Notes under the pieces: generated by a model
What the model saw: only the letters and a program-made list of their open reading frames with translations
The model's database searches: none
What the model was told of the DNA's origin: nothing
Made by a program: the position numbers and the translations under genes
Shown here: positions 11,697 to 23,831 of the stretch, one piece after another
Layout of the letters: every line of letters starts with the position of its first letter
Position numbering within the stretch: the first letter of the stretch is position 1
From: Cervus elaphus
Taxonomy: Eukaryota; Chordata; Mammalia; Artiodactyla; Cervidae
Length of the DNA: 64,000 nucleotides
Assembly: GCF_910594005.1 (NCBI RefSeq)
Contig: NC_057841.1
Span: 13,997,001-14,061,000, forward strand
Direction: 5' to 3'

Positions 11697-11862
11697 ACAT
11701 GTGAGTTTGATCCCCGAGTCGGGAAGATTCCCCAGAGGAGGGCGCGGCAACCCACCCCAGTCTCGCCTGAGAAATCCCATGGACAGAGGAGCCTGGTGGG
11801 CTATGGTCCGTGGGGTTGCAGAGTTGGACACAACTGAAGCCTTAGTACTCACACACACAGGA
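11697..11862 (+). repeat. Bov-tA SINE lacking most of the tRNA head
   Basis: Starts at the B-box-like 'gtgagtttgatccccgagtc' and continues through 'atcccatggacagaggagcc' to 'gttggacacaactgaagcc'. Confidence 0.87.
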
Positions 11863-11881
11863 GACTGTGGAACATGGGTGA

Positions 11882-11898
11882 ACACACACACACACACA
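11882..11898 (+). repeat. (AC)n microsatellite
   Basis: About eight AC units just after a Bov-tA tail, followed by TG/TA-rich sequence. Confidence 0.85.
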
Positions 11899-12039
11899 TG
11901 TGTAACATATAAACATGCATGTGTATATATACTTATGTGTATTTAGCAGAATGGGGTTACATTGTACATATTTTTCCACAACTTGAATTTTTTACTTGGT
12001 ATTATTATTTTTAAAAGATCTTTAGCAATAACAACTGCC

Positions 12040-12150
12040 TGTCACTTAACTGTGTGGGTTCAAATCTGGCTTTTCTAGCTTTTAGTTTTGCAATTTGGGC
12101 CTAATTATTTAGCTTGTCTATAGGCCTCAATATTCCTAATAACAGGAAGT
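12040..12150 (+). repeat. Possible MIR fragment
   Basis: 'tgtgtgggttcaaatctggc', 'gcaatttgggcctaattatt' and 'gcctcaatattcctaat' track the MIR core, weakly. Confidence 0.4.
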
Positions 12151-12487
12151 GCAATAGCCGAACCATGCAATCCCAACTCCCCAACACATATTCAGGACCT
12201 CGCTTTACAAAACGCACAAACATACAAAGACACACCAGATACACACACACCCACACACTTTTTGGGAAAATAGTTTTCAGGGAGAGACCTTAAGACAACA
12301 AACGCCACTAAGGGAACACAGAAGAATGGAAATTCTCAACAGAGAATGAAAAATTACTGGAAGACATGTTAATGATTATCTTTTCATTCTGTTATCTAAG
12401 AACATGGTACCAATGTTAAATGATATATTTGGGATGAGAGTTAGACATGTTATTTACTAAATTAAGAAAAAAAAAAAAATAGTTCTC
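12151..12487. other. Unassigned sequence
   Basis: Short AC-rich patch near 12240-12258 and an A-run near 12466-12479; otherwise nothing recognised. Confidence 0.4.
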
Positions 12488-12640
12488 AGGGCCACCAGGG
12501 AAGTTCAGTGGCCAAGACTCCACACTCCCAGTGCCTGGATTTGATCCCTGCTCAGGGAACTAGATCCCACGTGCTGCAGCTGAAAAATCCCGAACACCGA
12601 AACTAAGACCCAGCTCAGTCAAGTAAATAAAATTAAAAAG
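12488..12640 (+). repeat. CHR-type SINE
   Basis: 'ccaccagggaagttcagtgg', then 'gctcagggaactagatccca' and 'actaagacccagctcagtca' with an AAT-rich end. The first bases look rearranged against the family head. Confidence 0.8.
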
Positions 12641-12833
12641 AAAAGAAACAGGAAAAATGTTTTCATTGCCCAAAAAAATACACCTCTCTCACACTGTCTG
12701 ACATTGCACCTACCCTTAATTAGATTATATTGTTTTCCTCAATTCTCAAGTTGCCAAATCTCTATTTGTTAACCTAAGGGAAAGGAGTTATGCTGTTTGG
12801 AGTGGAAAGAACGATGAGAGTGAACAACTGTTT

Positions 12834-12955
12834 ATTTTTTATTTTTATTTTTTGCCACTTGCCATGTGGGATCTTAGTTCCCTGACCAGGGGCCAAGCTG
12901 AGCCCCCTGAAGTGGAAGCACAGCGTCTTAACCACTGGACCACCAGGGAAGTCCA
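12834..12955 (-). repeat. CHR-type SINE with target-site duplication
   Basis: Reverse orientation: T-rich tail first, then 'tgccatgtgggatcttagtt' and the head complement 'ccaccagggaagtcc'. Flanked by exact 11-bp 'aacaactgttt' at 12823-12833 and 12956-12966. Confidence 0.92.
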
Positions 12956-13248
12956 AACAACTGTTTGAAATGAATCTCCCTTGTGGGGAAGAGACCGGAG
13001 TGGTCCTTGGAGTTGGGTCAATTACAGAGGGAAAATAAGAGTTTCTGAGGGTTGGACCTTGGGTAATAAGAGGTGAGAGAAGGTGTGAAAGGAAAGGAAA
13101 CTCACATTAAAGATCAGCTTTACTACTTTAAAATTTTGATCTAGGTCTTTAAATCTTTCCTCTACATAAGATTATAATTCTACCTCTTCCTGGTCCCTTT
13201 TTGCATGCTGCTCTCTGTTTCATAGAGTTTGTTTATCATATATAAGAG

Positions 13249-13249
<1 letters not shown>

Positions 13250-13278
<29 letters not shown>
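13250..13278 (+). repeat. (TG)14 microsatellite
   Basis: Uninterrupted TG array followed by a 'cat'/'cgcatatg' alternating stretch. Confidence 0.95.
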
Positions 13279-13279
<1 letters not shown>

Positions 13280-14413
13280 TACGCATATGTATAACTAGTC
13301 TCTGTTCTCTCATAGCCTCCTTAATTTCATTTCTGAGTCTAAGATTCTTGATTAAGAGTGTCCTAACCTTGAAATATCTAACTATAAGTCAGAAAGACAA
13401 AAACAGTTAAAGTGGCAAAAGTTTTTCATTAGCTTCAGTGAAAACATAGATAATAATCATCTTGCCCTAACCTCAGATGCCCTGGCCTCTGTTGCCCTCA
13501 GCCGATCCTAAGAGAGTCAGGTTCAGATGCCCTGAACTCTTCAAATAGACAAAATAGTGGAAAACTAAAAATTCTGAGCATCTGCTTAGGCTCACAAATT
13601 CACTGCAGCTCTAACCAGACAATATAGAACATTCTTTAGCACAGACATAACAGCAAGCATGTAAATAATGTGAACATTTTCAGAACAGGCGCAAGCCTGC
13701 CTGGGACCAATGGATTCACTCCAGCGCATCCACCCCACTGCATCCAACAGCATCAGGGAAAAGTTGCCCTTTTTTTCAAACCATGAGATAGGACTTTAGC
13801 TTGAAATCACTGTGAGAAAGTGTTTTGATGCAAGTTTGGCAACACACATCCGTCCTGGAGGAGATGCTTTTCATCTTTAATTTTAGGCTATCTGTATTAG
13901 AGAAAAGAAATTTCTTGGTAAGCCTAGGGTCTTTTTTCAACCCTAGACTATTAAACACAGTTAGTGTTGATTTATTGTTGGTGAAGATTTGACAAAAGAC
14001 TGTTGGGAATGACAGAAAGATGAATCAGACTTCAATGAAGGATCTGTAGACAGATCATGGTAGTGATTAAAGGTGTGTGTCTAAGAAGTGAAAGTCGATC
14101 TGTTCACACTCCCGTTTCAATTCATTCATTGGCCTCTTGTGGATCTTAGGGTGGCACTTCCTTTGCCCTTAAAACAGCCACAAAACATGAGCTGACCGCT
14201 GCCATAGAGACAGTCAATTCCTGGGCTGATTGATAAGAAGTCCAGGGTCCCCAAGGAGGAGAAAGGGGTCTGGGGCTCTCAAAGTGGAGATTGGGGGTCT
14301 GGAATTCTCAAGGAGAAGAAAAGGACAAACTTTTTGTTTCCCTCTACATTCCTTAGTCTCAGTCAATTACACAGCTCAGTTTAAACTCGGTACTAGGGAT
14401 TGCACAACAACAA
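13279..14413. other. Unassigned sequence upstream of a probable LTR
   Basis: No gene or named repeat. Purine-rich, G-rich blocks recur at 14246-14320 ('ggtctgg' repeats). It could include degraded retroviral sequence but I cannot show that. Confidence 0.35.
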
Positions 14414-14831
14414 TGTAAGCGGCTGGAGGACAGTTTCTCCTTCCTGAAAACCTTCTGACTAATCCTGATATTTTAAAATGTATATTATTGGAGTGGGTCT
14501 GGAGGATCTTTCTATTGTTAAGTTCTAATCTTATTATCCTAAAATGTAAGTTGTGGGAGTGGGTCTGGTAAAATTTTCAGAAACTTGAGACATTCTTCTG
14601 ATTCATTGTAAGAACTAATTAAAAGGTATATAATTCCATTGCTAAAACTAGCAGGGGGGTACTCTTTCTGCCCCCTTCTGATGTCTATGTCAGAAGCTGT
14701 CCCTATCCCTTTTACACTTTAATAAAACTCTATTATTGCACAAAAGCTCTGAGTGATCAAGCCTCATCTCTGGTCCCGGGTGGAATTCTTCTCCTCCAGA
14801 GGCCAAGAATCCCGGCATCTTTCGTGGTTCA
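14414..14831 (+). mobile_element. Probable solo retroviral LTR (ERV1-like)
   Basis: A 418-bp segment with TG...CA ends. It contains a TATA-like box (14627-14633), a polyadenylation signal AATAAA (14721-14726), then a GT/CT-rich R-U5-like region ending 'tttcgtggttca'. The U3-like part has two copies of a 'taaaatgta...gagtgggtctgg' motif (about 14472-14503 and 14536-14569). Four-base 'acaa' flanks (14410-14413, 14832-14835) fit a target duplication, though CAA-rich flanks weaken this. No internal retroviral genes adjoin, hence solo. Family assignment is from memory. Confidence 0.65.
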
Positions 14832-16529
14832 ACAACAACCTTTCACCATCTTCATCAGCTTTCTGAACCCAAGGCACAACAGCCTCCTCTCAATTACTCC
14901 AAGTCACTGGGCTCCTTGTGGTCTTAGGACCTTGGACTGAAATTCCTGTTACTGGAATGCTTTTTCTCCCATACTTACCTACTTAATTCCTAACCTTCCT
15001 TCAAAATACATCTCCCCAGGACCTTGAAGAATTTCCTGAACTTCCCCTGTCAGAGGTCCTTTCTCCCATCCTCCATTTCCTGTAGTGGTAATTTCTGAAC
15101 TGAGTTTGAGTTGAGTAACACATCATGTAATTTTTTGTTAAATACCATGCTCACCCACAAGAATGCATTGCTACAAGGTCAAGGGCTGTGTTTTTTTGAT
15201 CGGTGATGAGTCCTAGCTCCTATTACACAACTCCATTCCGTGAAGTGATGGATAAATAACACACCAAGTGAATGAATGTAACAGTGAAACTGAGAACAGA
15301 AAGCCACAAAATTGTCAGTAATAAGGGTGCATCTCATAAAAAAATCAACTATCTTGACACAGGATAGGGGATACTATTTTCACAGCAGCAACTATTAAAT
15401 GACCTAATGTTTAAGAAAACTAGAACTCACTGCATGTCTGGGGCGGTGCACTGTGCCAACAACAATTGGGCTGAGCTAACAGTCCTATTCCAGCTGGGAA
15501 CAGATCTTATCATATCTGGAATAGCATGCTGTAGGGGAGGAAAACATTCCTTTCTTTTCTCCTAGGTTCTTTAGCTGGTCTTATAATTAAATGACGCAAG
15601 ACAGACTAACAAGAGAAAAACAAATTTAATTTTGTACTTCTGGGAGTCCCCTAGAATACAAGGCAATCAGGAAATAGAGGCTTATATCTGCCATCTTAAG
15701 CTAAGGAGAAGCGAGGAGGGGTCCGGAGCCCCAAAGGGCTCACAGGAAGCTGATGGTTCACAGGAAGCTGAGACGCGCAAGCATTTGGTTATCAGCTGTC
15801 TGGCAGGCCATGTGGATAAGTTGCCTTTCCGATATGACTCAGTTATCTCTGGTAATTGCTCTCTTCCTGGTACAGACCCCCTATCTAAATACTTTTAGCA
15901 AGTAAAAGAAAGGTAAAAAGCTTTTCCCCTGAGTCTGCTGGATCTTAATTGCCTTCAGCTCAAAATAAACAAGATGCCAAACTGGCACATTTGGGGTGAC
16001 CTACTCTGCTTTAATGTTCAGTTCTGAGGCTCAGAATTAAAGGAAGCATTAAAATACTAAAGAAAAGTGATAATACATATCAAAGAGTAAGAGGTAGAAA
16101 CTATTCAGTAGACATCTGAATAGCTATCTGAGTCTCTGGAGAGCTATGATGATAAAGGAATTTAGATATACTCTTTATAATCACAGAGGGAAAAAAAGCA
16201 ACAAATTTTTGGAAAGGAAAAAATAATAAACAATCACAATTGTCTATTATCTTCTGGGATACCGCGTTCCTGTTGTAAGAAGCTTGAAGTACAGAATGGA
16301 TGGCTGAGCTTATGGTCAAAAATCAAGGATGGACAAGGTCCTTGAAAAGATGAGCTCTGAAGGTGTGTTTGTTTGTTTCTGAGAGTTAATTTAATTTGAC
16401 ATGAGAAATGTTATTAATTCTTATAATTCCTAAGGTCACGACAAAAAACTTACCAGCATGTTAAATCACTGTTAAGTGTAAATAATTTGCACTTCCTTCT
16501 TGTCACAAACTATTAGGAAGAAAGCAAAT
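14832..16529. other. Unassigned sequence
   Basis: No gene recognised. The block 15560-15900 ('gacagactaacaagagaaaa' onward, with a repeated 'cacaggaagctga') has the feel of an old LTR but cannot be named. The open frame at 15632-15898 lies in it and shows no domain. Confidence 0.35.
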
Positions 16530-16950
16530 TTGGATATGAGAGTTGGATCATAAAAAAGACTGAGCACAGAAGAATTGATGCTTTCAAATTATGGCTTTGG
16601 AGGAGGAAGACTCTTGAGAGTCCCTTGGACAGCAAGGAAATCAAACCAGTCAATCCTAAAGGAAATAAACTTTGAATTGGAAGAACTGACGCTGAAGCTG
16701 AAACTAAAGCTCCAATACTTTGGTCACCTGATGCAAACAGCCAACTCACTGGAAAAGACCCTGATGCTGGGAAAAATTGAAGGCTGGAGGAGAAGGGGAC
16801 GACTGAGGATGAGACGATCAGATGGTGTCATTTACTCAATGGACGTGAGTCTGAGCAAAACTCCAGGAGATGGTAAAGGACAGGGAGGCCTGGTGTGCTG
16901 CAGTCCATGGGGTTGCAAAGAGTCAGATATGACTGAAGAAATTAACAACA
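16530..16950 (+). mobile_element. BovB LINE 3' end (ORF2 C-terminus and tail)
   Basis: Encodes the terminal part of the BovB ORF2 protein and the short 3' UTR. The 131-codon frame at 16575-16970 matches the region after reverse transcriptase, with the basic 'RRRGRLRMR' cluster. 5'-truncated and frame-damaged. It ends 'cagatatgactgaagaa' with an A-rich tail. An in-frame insertion near 16662-16680 departs from other copies. Confidence 0.9.
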
Positions 16951-16991
16951 AAAAAAAATACTTTAAATAAAAATCAGTGTTAAAATTAGGT

Positions 16992-17056
16992 TACAGAACC
17001 AATGCAATACTGTAAAGCAATTATCCTTCAATTAAAAATAAATAAATTTTAAAAAA
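16992..17056 (+). repeat. L1 3' tail fragment
   Basis: 'accaatgcaatactgtaaag' and 'caattatccttcaatt' followed by an AAAT-rich tail: the last 60 bases or so of a ruminant L1. Confidence 0.7.
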
Positions 17057-17744
17057 TTAGATTGCAGAGATGAGGTATTTCAGCTCCATACCAGAGTTAG
17101 TACTATATTTAAATTAATGCCATTTCAAATTTGTCTTAAAAAAGAAAAAGAAAAAAAGGTGTCTGTACCAGTTTTTCTTGAAGAACCTTCTGGAAATTTT
17201 ACTATTATAGGAACACTATTTTGAACTAAGCCAATTGATCCCATATGCTCCATCATTAGCATCTGTCAATGTCTGGAAACTATTGTTGGAGCACCTAGAC
17301 TTCACAAAATTTTCAAGATGCTTCTGGGCCTGAAATACCTGATTGGCTAATTATGAGCCTCTCAACGGAGTGTTAATAGATGTATCAGTGTATTTCTACT
17401 TTTAGAAAATTAAATTGCCTTTCTGTAAATGTGTATCTGTATATAATTTAATACAATAGTGGGTTGAGTTTAAGATAAATCTGGGATGGATAAGAAATTT
17501 CCAAGTGTGAAAACCTTTTAATCCCAACTGGTCATCTTGACTCTCACATAGGCATAGCTCTCCTGAGATCTCAGTCCCTGATTTTCAAAAGTGAGCTGCT
17601 CTGGCTGGAGTAAAACAAGCTTTGTGTAGTTCATTATAAATGTTTGTCAACAATATAACGTTCTGTTACCTCCGTACAATGGAATACGATGGGACGGTGA
17701 ACCTCCTGCTCTGACATCTTGGGGAATGGTGTGCGGGTGTGCCT
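17057..17744. other. Unassigned sequence
   Basis: AT-rich with no gene or repeat recognised. Confidence 0.45.
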
Positions 17745-17955
17745 GTGCTAAGCTGTCTTTGGCTGTTTGCAGTCCCATGGACAGTAGCCTGTCAGACTCC
17801 TCTGTCCATGGAAATTTCCAGGCAGGAACACTGGAGCAGGCTGCCATATCCTACCTCAGGTGATCTTCCCCACCAAGAGAGCAAACCTGCATTTCTTACG
17901 TCCCTGGCGTTGGCAGGCAGATTCTTTACCCTGCGTCACCTGGAAAGCCCAATAG
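17745..17955 (-). repeat. Bov-tA SINE
   Basis: Reverse-oriented, essentially complete; BovA body 'cctctgtccatggaaatttc' then head complement ending 'cacctggaaagccc'. The 116-codon frame at 17739-18089 is a SINE frame. Confidence 0.87.
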
Positions 17956-18879
17956 TGGATGGACCTAATACCTATTTGGCTGGTGTGTTTTTAATAGATG
18001 CTAATTCTAGTCTTTTTGTCTTTAAGAATCTAACCTTTAAAATTAAGTCCGTCTGCCAAATTATTCTGTCCAAAATGGAGCATGACTAATTTAAGTTTCA
18101 TATGGATATTTTCTCATCTGTTGCAGTTATTATTTTTCATGGTGACTTTTTCCTGAATCCAATCAACCCATGTCTGTATTCATTCTTTGACATACTGTCA
18201 TTGTGAGGACAATTACCATCACTATGAGCCGCAGACTACCCTCATCACTATCTGAGTATCTCAGATCCTTGTTTGACAAGTTTATGATCCTCTGCATAAC
18301 ACTCTGTATCCTTTTTCTGTTTTCTTAGTCCTATGCCAAGACCTAGAATTGTTTTATGAAGATAAAGACGTGTGTGTTTGTGTGTATGTGTTTCCATGTG
18401 TGTTTTCCAGAGCAATGTTGAACAGTTGTGCACTGTTTCCCCTTGGACTCCTTCCTTCTATGGTATCAATGAGGAGAAAAAAAAATGTTCCCTTTTATCC
18501 TTCTAGCTTTTTGACTGTGACCTCCTTTAATAAAAGAAAGGCAATCAGGAGAACAATCCGAATTTCATCAACATGTGTACCTGCTGTAAACATGAGAAAT
18601 ACTCTGGAGAAGTGAATAACTCCTTGACATAGTTCAAGCCACCACCCGTCCCATCTCCAGCTAAAAACAAAAGAAGATGCTGCTGGGGGAAAGTGTGAGA
18701 AGAAGCCAATTTGGGAAGGTCATCAGGCAAAGCACAGTAAACAGGGAGGAGTTGTTATGCAGGTGTAAGCCTTGGTCTCCTCCACCAGTGAGTGTCTAGA
18801 AATTTATCATTTTCCTATTACAGAGAGGGAGACATGCTTACAAATGGAGGTTTCCCTTATAAACAGAAATGTCTCTTAC
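17956..18879. other. Unassigned sequence
   Basis: Contains a TG-rich patch at about 18371-18402. No gene or repeat family is recognised. Confidence 0.45.
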
Positions 18880-19010
18880 AAGCTGGAGAAGAAAATGGCA
18901 ATCCACTCCAGTGTTCTTGCCTGGAAAATCCTATGGACGCAGGAGCCTGGTGGGCTACAGTCTATGGGGTCCCAAAGAGTCGGACACGACTGAGCAACTA
19001 AGCATGCACA
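18880..19010 (+). repeat. 5'-truncated Bov-tA SINE
   Basis: Begins 'agctggagaagaaaatggca' and ends 'gacacgactgagcaactaag'. The tRNA head is missing. Four short open frames over it are shadows. Confidence 0.88.
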
Positions 19011-19547
19011 TACATTTCTTTCTTTTTTTCTTTTTATGCATTTCTTGCAATAGGGCAGCTTCTGCTTGGTTTTCAGAGCTTTTCCTAGGTCTGCTTTTCC
19101 TTAAAAATAACCAGCTCAAAACACTCCTTATGCCAAAGAAGCATATGTTGGGATCATATATTCTGCTCCCCTTCACTATTTTCCATCTGTGATTTGTCAA
19201 GCTAGGAGACTAGTAAATAATTTGACTTAAAATGTCAGAATTTTAAGTGACCAGATATGGGAATATATCAACAAAGATGAGGATAAACTTCCAAAGTACA
19301 GATCATAGAAAGTCTGTATAATGATTGCAGGCATGCATTGGATTAGCTGCTTTGGGATGCATTGTGTAAAGGACTTAACTCTCTTAAGTGACACCTGACA
19401 TTTGAGAAGGTTCCCTACTGCAGCAGATGTAACACTCTCCATACAGAAAGCAAAGGCTATGGATTTTGGGGGAAAAAGAAAACAAACCCTCCTTGTCCAT
19501 TTATTTTCATAGACTATTTGGTATTCCCACAACCATATGGTGACTTC
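19011..19547. other. Unassigned sequence
   Basis: T-rich start, then no recognised content. Minus frame 19227-19532 (101 codons) shows no domain I know. Confidence 0.4.
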
Positions 19548-20178
19548 AAAAGTTCTTTACAATAGCCAGGACATGGAAACAAACTAGATGTCCATCAACA
19601 GATGAATGGATAAAGAAGCTTTGTACAGAGTTATAGTGGAATATTACTCAGCCATTAAAGGAACACGTTTGAGCCAGTTTTCATGAGATGGATGAACCTA
19701 CAGCCTATTATACAGAGTGAAGTAAGTCAGAAAGAGAAAAACAAATATTGTATATTAACACATATATACGGAATCTAGAAAGATGGTACTGATGAACCTA
19801 TTTGCAAGGCAGCCATGGAGACTCAGACATAAAGGACAGTCTTGTGGACACAGTCTGGAGAAGGAGAGGGTGGAATGAATGGAGAGAGTAGCATGGAAAC
19901 ATATACACTACCATACACAAAATAGACAGCCAGTGGGAATTTGCTGAATTATTCGGGGAGCTCAAACCGGTGCTCTGTGACAACCTTGAGGTCCATGGGG
20001 TCCCAAAGAGTCAGACGTGACATAGCTACTGAACAACAAGAGGGGTGGGATGGGGCGGGAGGGAGGTTCAAGAGGGAGGGGACATACGCATACCTATGGC
20101 TGATTCATGTTGACATATGGCAGAAACCAACACAGTATTTTAAAGCAATTATCCTTCAATCAAAAAAAATAAATAAAT
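19548..20178 (+). mobile_element. L1 3' end (ORF2 C-terminus remnant and 3' UTR)
   Basis: Starts within the L1 ORF2 C-terminal region ('aatagccaggacatggaaac', 'gaatattactcagccattaa') and continues through the ruminant L1 3' UTR to an AAAT-rich tail. Coding frames are interrupted by stops. A Bov-tA tail fragment is nested at 19987-20038. 5'-truncated, about 580 bp of L1 remain. Confidence 0.88.
19987..20038 (+). repeat. Nested Bov-tA 3'-tail fragment
   Basis: About 50 bp ('aggtccatggggtcccaaag' through 'catagctactgaacaacaa') interrupts the L1 3' UTR between 'gtgacaacctt' and 'gaggggtggg', which are contiguous in the other L1 tails of the window. Confidence 0.8.
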
Positions 20179-22294
20179 AACATGGACTTAAGGATCATTA
20201 AAAATAAAGAATATTGGTTCTTTCATCAAGTAAAAAAGAAGAGTTTATAACAGTGGTTTTCAAATTGTCTTCATCAAGCCATAGAGTTTCAAATTTACAC
20301 TAAATTTTTTTCAGATGAGTGTTTACTAGGGGAGATGCTTGACTTAGAGCATCTCTGCTCTCATAGGTTTGTTATATTAGGTATTAATACAGGATTTAAT
20401 CAGGGAGGGAAGCTGGCATTTCTACATTTGAAGACTACTGCTTTAGAATCAACTATTTTAAAGATTTTTCTGAAAATTTAATCTGGCTTTAATCTAATAT
20501 TATGACGCACTTGAGAAGAGGCATATTTTGTCTTTCTTTTATTTCACTTTCTAGAAGAGTGTTTTATTTCATTAACATTTCTTTATAATTCAATTAATTG
20601 AAGTTTAACATACAGTAAAATTTACTCAAGCTATTTAAAAAACTGTTTTCCCTTAGGGCATGTGACATCTACTTTTCAATAAAACATTTCAAGAATATGC
20701 ATCAAAATGATTTTTACATGGCTGTAGGAGGCAGCTGATAACTCTGAATTTGAAAGTTTTATATTTTATTATTATTGGTGCTGAAGGGTGATGCACTATG
20801 CCATCCTAAAATACGCCACTTTAGCATAAGGATCATTTTGAGTTAAAGACACTTAAAAAACAGCAGAAGCAGGAAGGGCATTCTAATTTCCCCTTCTCTT
20901 CCTGAAAATAGGAGATAAAAACTCCCGTGTGAAAAATACCGTGCCTGGACTGGAGGGAAAGAAACATTCTTCCTGAGGGAGTCAAAGCTGAAAGTATTTT
21001 ATACAAACAGACCTTGTTAGAATAATGCTCATCTTTCTTTAGCCTCCAGGTTTATTTTTATTATTTTTTCCACATCATCTTTCCTCATTCGACCCAGTAC
21101 AAAAATATTTAGGTTTTGCCACATCTTCTTCATGTCCTTAACGAAGACTCCCATTTCATATAAAACACACATAATACATTTATATGTTTTTCTCCTGCTG
21201 CCCAGTTCTATGTCAATCTAATTCTCAGCCAGACCCCCAAAATCCCTAAGACAGGTAAGAATCTGCCTCCTCTTTGTTGCTATACTTTATGGTGGGGACA
21301 TTTAAGAATGTAACTGTTCATTTTTAAAAATGTGTTGATGTAAATCTAACATTATTTTCTGGAAAAAAAATTATGGATTGTAGCTGCAGGCATATTCGCA
21401 TCTAATCTTCACTCAGAGGTAACGCGGTCCTAGATTCTGGCAAGAGGTTTATCTCACTTCCTTTCCATAAGAAGACACCAGCTTTTTCGCCTGCCTGGAT
21501 GACTTCCTCAATCTTCGCACGACCAACACCTTAGCGTGTCTACGCCGTGTCTTTTGCCAGAGAACTGAGTCTCTGCTACTCACCTTTTACAAACAGTCTG
21601 GTTTGGAGTGAAAATAAAATTAAGTTGGAGCAATGCCTGAAAAATATGAAAGTTCCTATCCTGAGCCAGACTGTGCAAATGGATCCAAGAGGAAAATGGA
21701 AGAAAAAATAGCCGAGAGGTAAAATCGCGTGAATGGAAAGAGACTTACTACTCCTGGTCTCTCCCATCCACACTGAAAAAATTCAAAATGGGGCAGAAGT
21801 GGAGAGTAAGATGAGAAGACCTTGGGTAAGAACACCTGTGTGTATCGTGGAGTGAGAACAAGGAATTCGTGTTTCTTGAGCAGTTTTAACAGTCAGTAAG
21901 CACTTCACCTGATCGTATTTGTCCTATCACACGTCTTAGCTGTACTTGGTAAACGCTCAATGTCTACCAGTATGTTAGTGGGTTGTGATCAGTGTGATAC
22001 AGAAAGATGTCAGGAAGTTTAATGAGACGTGGTAACTGATGTCTCTTAGAGAAAAGCAGGTAGGAAGAACAGTGTAAAAAGTACAGAGGGATGGGTGTAA
22101 TAATAATAATGGAGGTTCTATCAGGTGACCAAGCCATGTTTTTTAAGAACAACGGTGATTTTTTTCTTAAGATTCAGACAAACCATCTTTCAACTCAAAC
22201 TTGTAAATTATCTCAGCTGATCTTGCCACAGAAAAATAAAATACACAAGAAAACTTTCCCAAGCCCTAGGAGTCTGGTTTCTGAGAGAATTATT
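20179..22294. other. Unassigned sequence
   Basis: Over 2 kb without a gene or a confidently recognised repeat. Some stretches (20760-21000, 21380-21560) look like plain single-copy DNA. Frames at 21576-21773 and 21964-22152 lack domains. Confidence 0.45.
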
Positions 22295-22500
22295 AATGAT
22301 AAGCCTAACCCCCTGAAGGATGTATTCATTTAGCAATTACTTGATAAACACCTACAATTAGCATGCACTGTTCCAAATATCTGGAACACTGCAGAGAACA
22401 AAAGTGACAAAAGCTCCTTGCAGCGGGGAATTTATATTCTAGCGGGAGAAACTGACAATTAACAAAATAAATACATTGTATGATAGATGCTTGAAGGGGA
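22295..22500 (+). repeat. Ancient L2-like repeat fragment
   Basis: 'agcaattacttgataaacac', 'atgcactgttccaaat', 'gcagagaacaaaagtgaca' and 'atattctagcgggagaaact' follow an old mammalian repeat commonly seen in this order. The family name is uncertain. Confidence 0.5.
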
Positions 22501-22649
22501 GCAGAATTTGCTACCCCAAAATGTGCCTCCTTGACAAGAATTCTCTTGCGTTGCTTATTTTTAAGAAATAAAAATTCCTTTCTGTATCAAGAAGAAGAAA
22601 GAACACAGCACAATAAAGGAGGCTGTGGTTGTTATGCTCACGTGAGCCT

Positions 22650-22845
22650 TGCACTTGGGCTCAGTCATGTCCAACTTTTTGTGACCTCATGGACGGTAGC
22701 CTGCCAGGCTCCTCAGTCCATGGGATTTCCCAGCAAGAATACTGGAGTGGGTTGCCCTTTCCTTCTCCAAGGGATCTTCCTGATCGAACCTGCATCTCTC
22801 GCTTTGGCAGCCAGATTCTTTACCACTGAGTCACCCGGAAAGCCT
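22650..22845 (-). repeat. Bov-tA SINE
   Basis: Reverse orientation; complete except for small losses in the middle ('cttcctgatcgaacctgcat' lacks a few bases). Frames at 22531-22893 are SINE read-throughs. Confidence 0.88.
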
Positions 22846-23294
22846 TTTCTCTACTATTTCCACATAATTCAAGAATCGAATTCTTTATTCTGATGGCTCC
22901 TGCCAAATAACATATTACAGATTTCCACCAACCTGGGCATCTTTTTTAGTAATGCCTTCTGTTGTGTGTGAGTTATAATGACATACTTCAGATTCAAAGA
23001 CCAATAACCTTGCCAGGTCTGTGAGGATGTCGGAAGTAGGAGGTTTGTGATGGCCCTGCATTCTATCCCTTCTATTCTCCTTAACTCATCACACTGTCTC
23101 AGAGATGGATTCAAACTTTATTTCACATGAAACATAAATTTTGTGCACAGCTTTCCTCTGTGGTTTTGTCAGCCCTTTTACAATTTTGAAATATCTTGAA
23201 CGGTTTAGAAACGCAAAACTACTCTTTTAATTCATTTTTACTTCCATACTTAAGAAGTCAAGAGGGCATTCTTGTTGATAGAGACACTGAATTC
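22846..23294. other. Unassigned sequence
   Basis: No gene or repeat recognised between two Bov-tA copies. Confidence 0.45.
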
Positions 23295-23520
23295 TACCTG
23301 ACTTGGTGGTGCAGTAATAAAAAACCCCCCTGTCAATGCAGGAGATGCAAGAGACACTGGTTCGATCCTGGGGTGAGAAAGATCCTTTGGAATATGAAAT
23401 GGCAACCCATTGCAGTATTTTTGCCTGAATAATTCCTTGCAGAGAGGAGGTTGGCGGGCCACAGTCCAGGGGATAACAAAAGAGTCAGAGGCAACTGAGC
23501 GAATGAGCAGAGCAGAGCAT
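23295..23520 (+). repeat. Bov-tA SINE, diverged
   Basis: 'acctgacttggtggtgcagt' head, B-box-like 'ggttcgatcctgggg', body and 'agagtcagaggcaactgagc' tail, ending in a 'gagcagagcagagc' repeat. Confidence 0.85.
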
Positions 23521-23629
23521 ATATCAGTGTGCATGGCTTGAATTTTATCTACTGCACATAATCTGGGGTCCCTACTGACAACTCAGAAGACCTATGTTTC
23601 CTTCAGATTGACTAAACTATATGCAACTC

Positions 23630-23831
23630 TTACCTTCAGTGGTAAAGAATCTGCCTGCTAGTACAGGAGACCCAGGTTCAATCTTTGGGTCAGGAAGATC
23701 CCCTGGAGGAGGAAATGACAACCTACTCCAGTATTCTTGCCTGGAAAATCCCATGGACAGAGGAGCCTGGTGGGCTACAATTCATGGGGCCACAAAAGAG
23801 TTGGCCAGAATTTAGCCACTAAACCACAACA
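23630..23831 (+). repeat. Bov-tA SINE, target of a BovB insertion
   Basis: Near full length. Its A/C-rich tail 'aaaccacaaca' (23821-23831) is the target duplicated by the BovB that follows. Confidence 0.88.
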
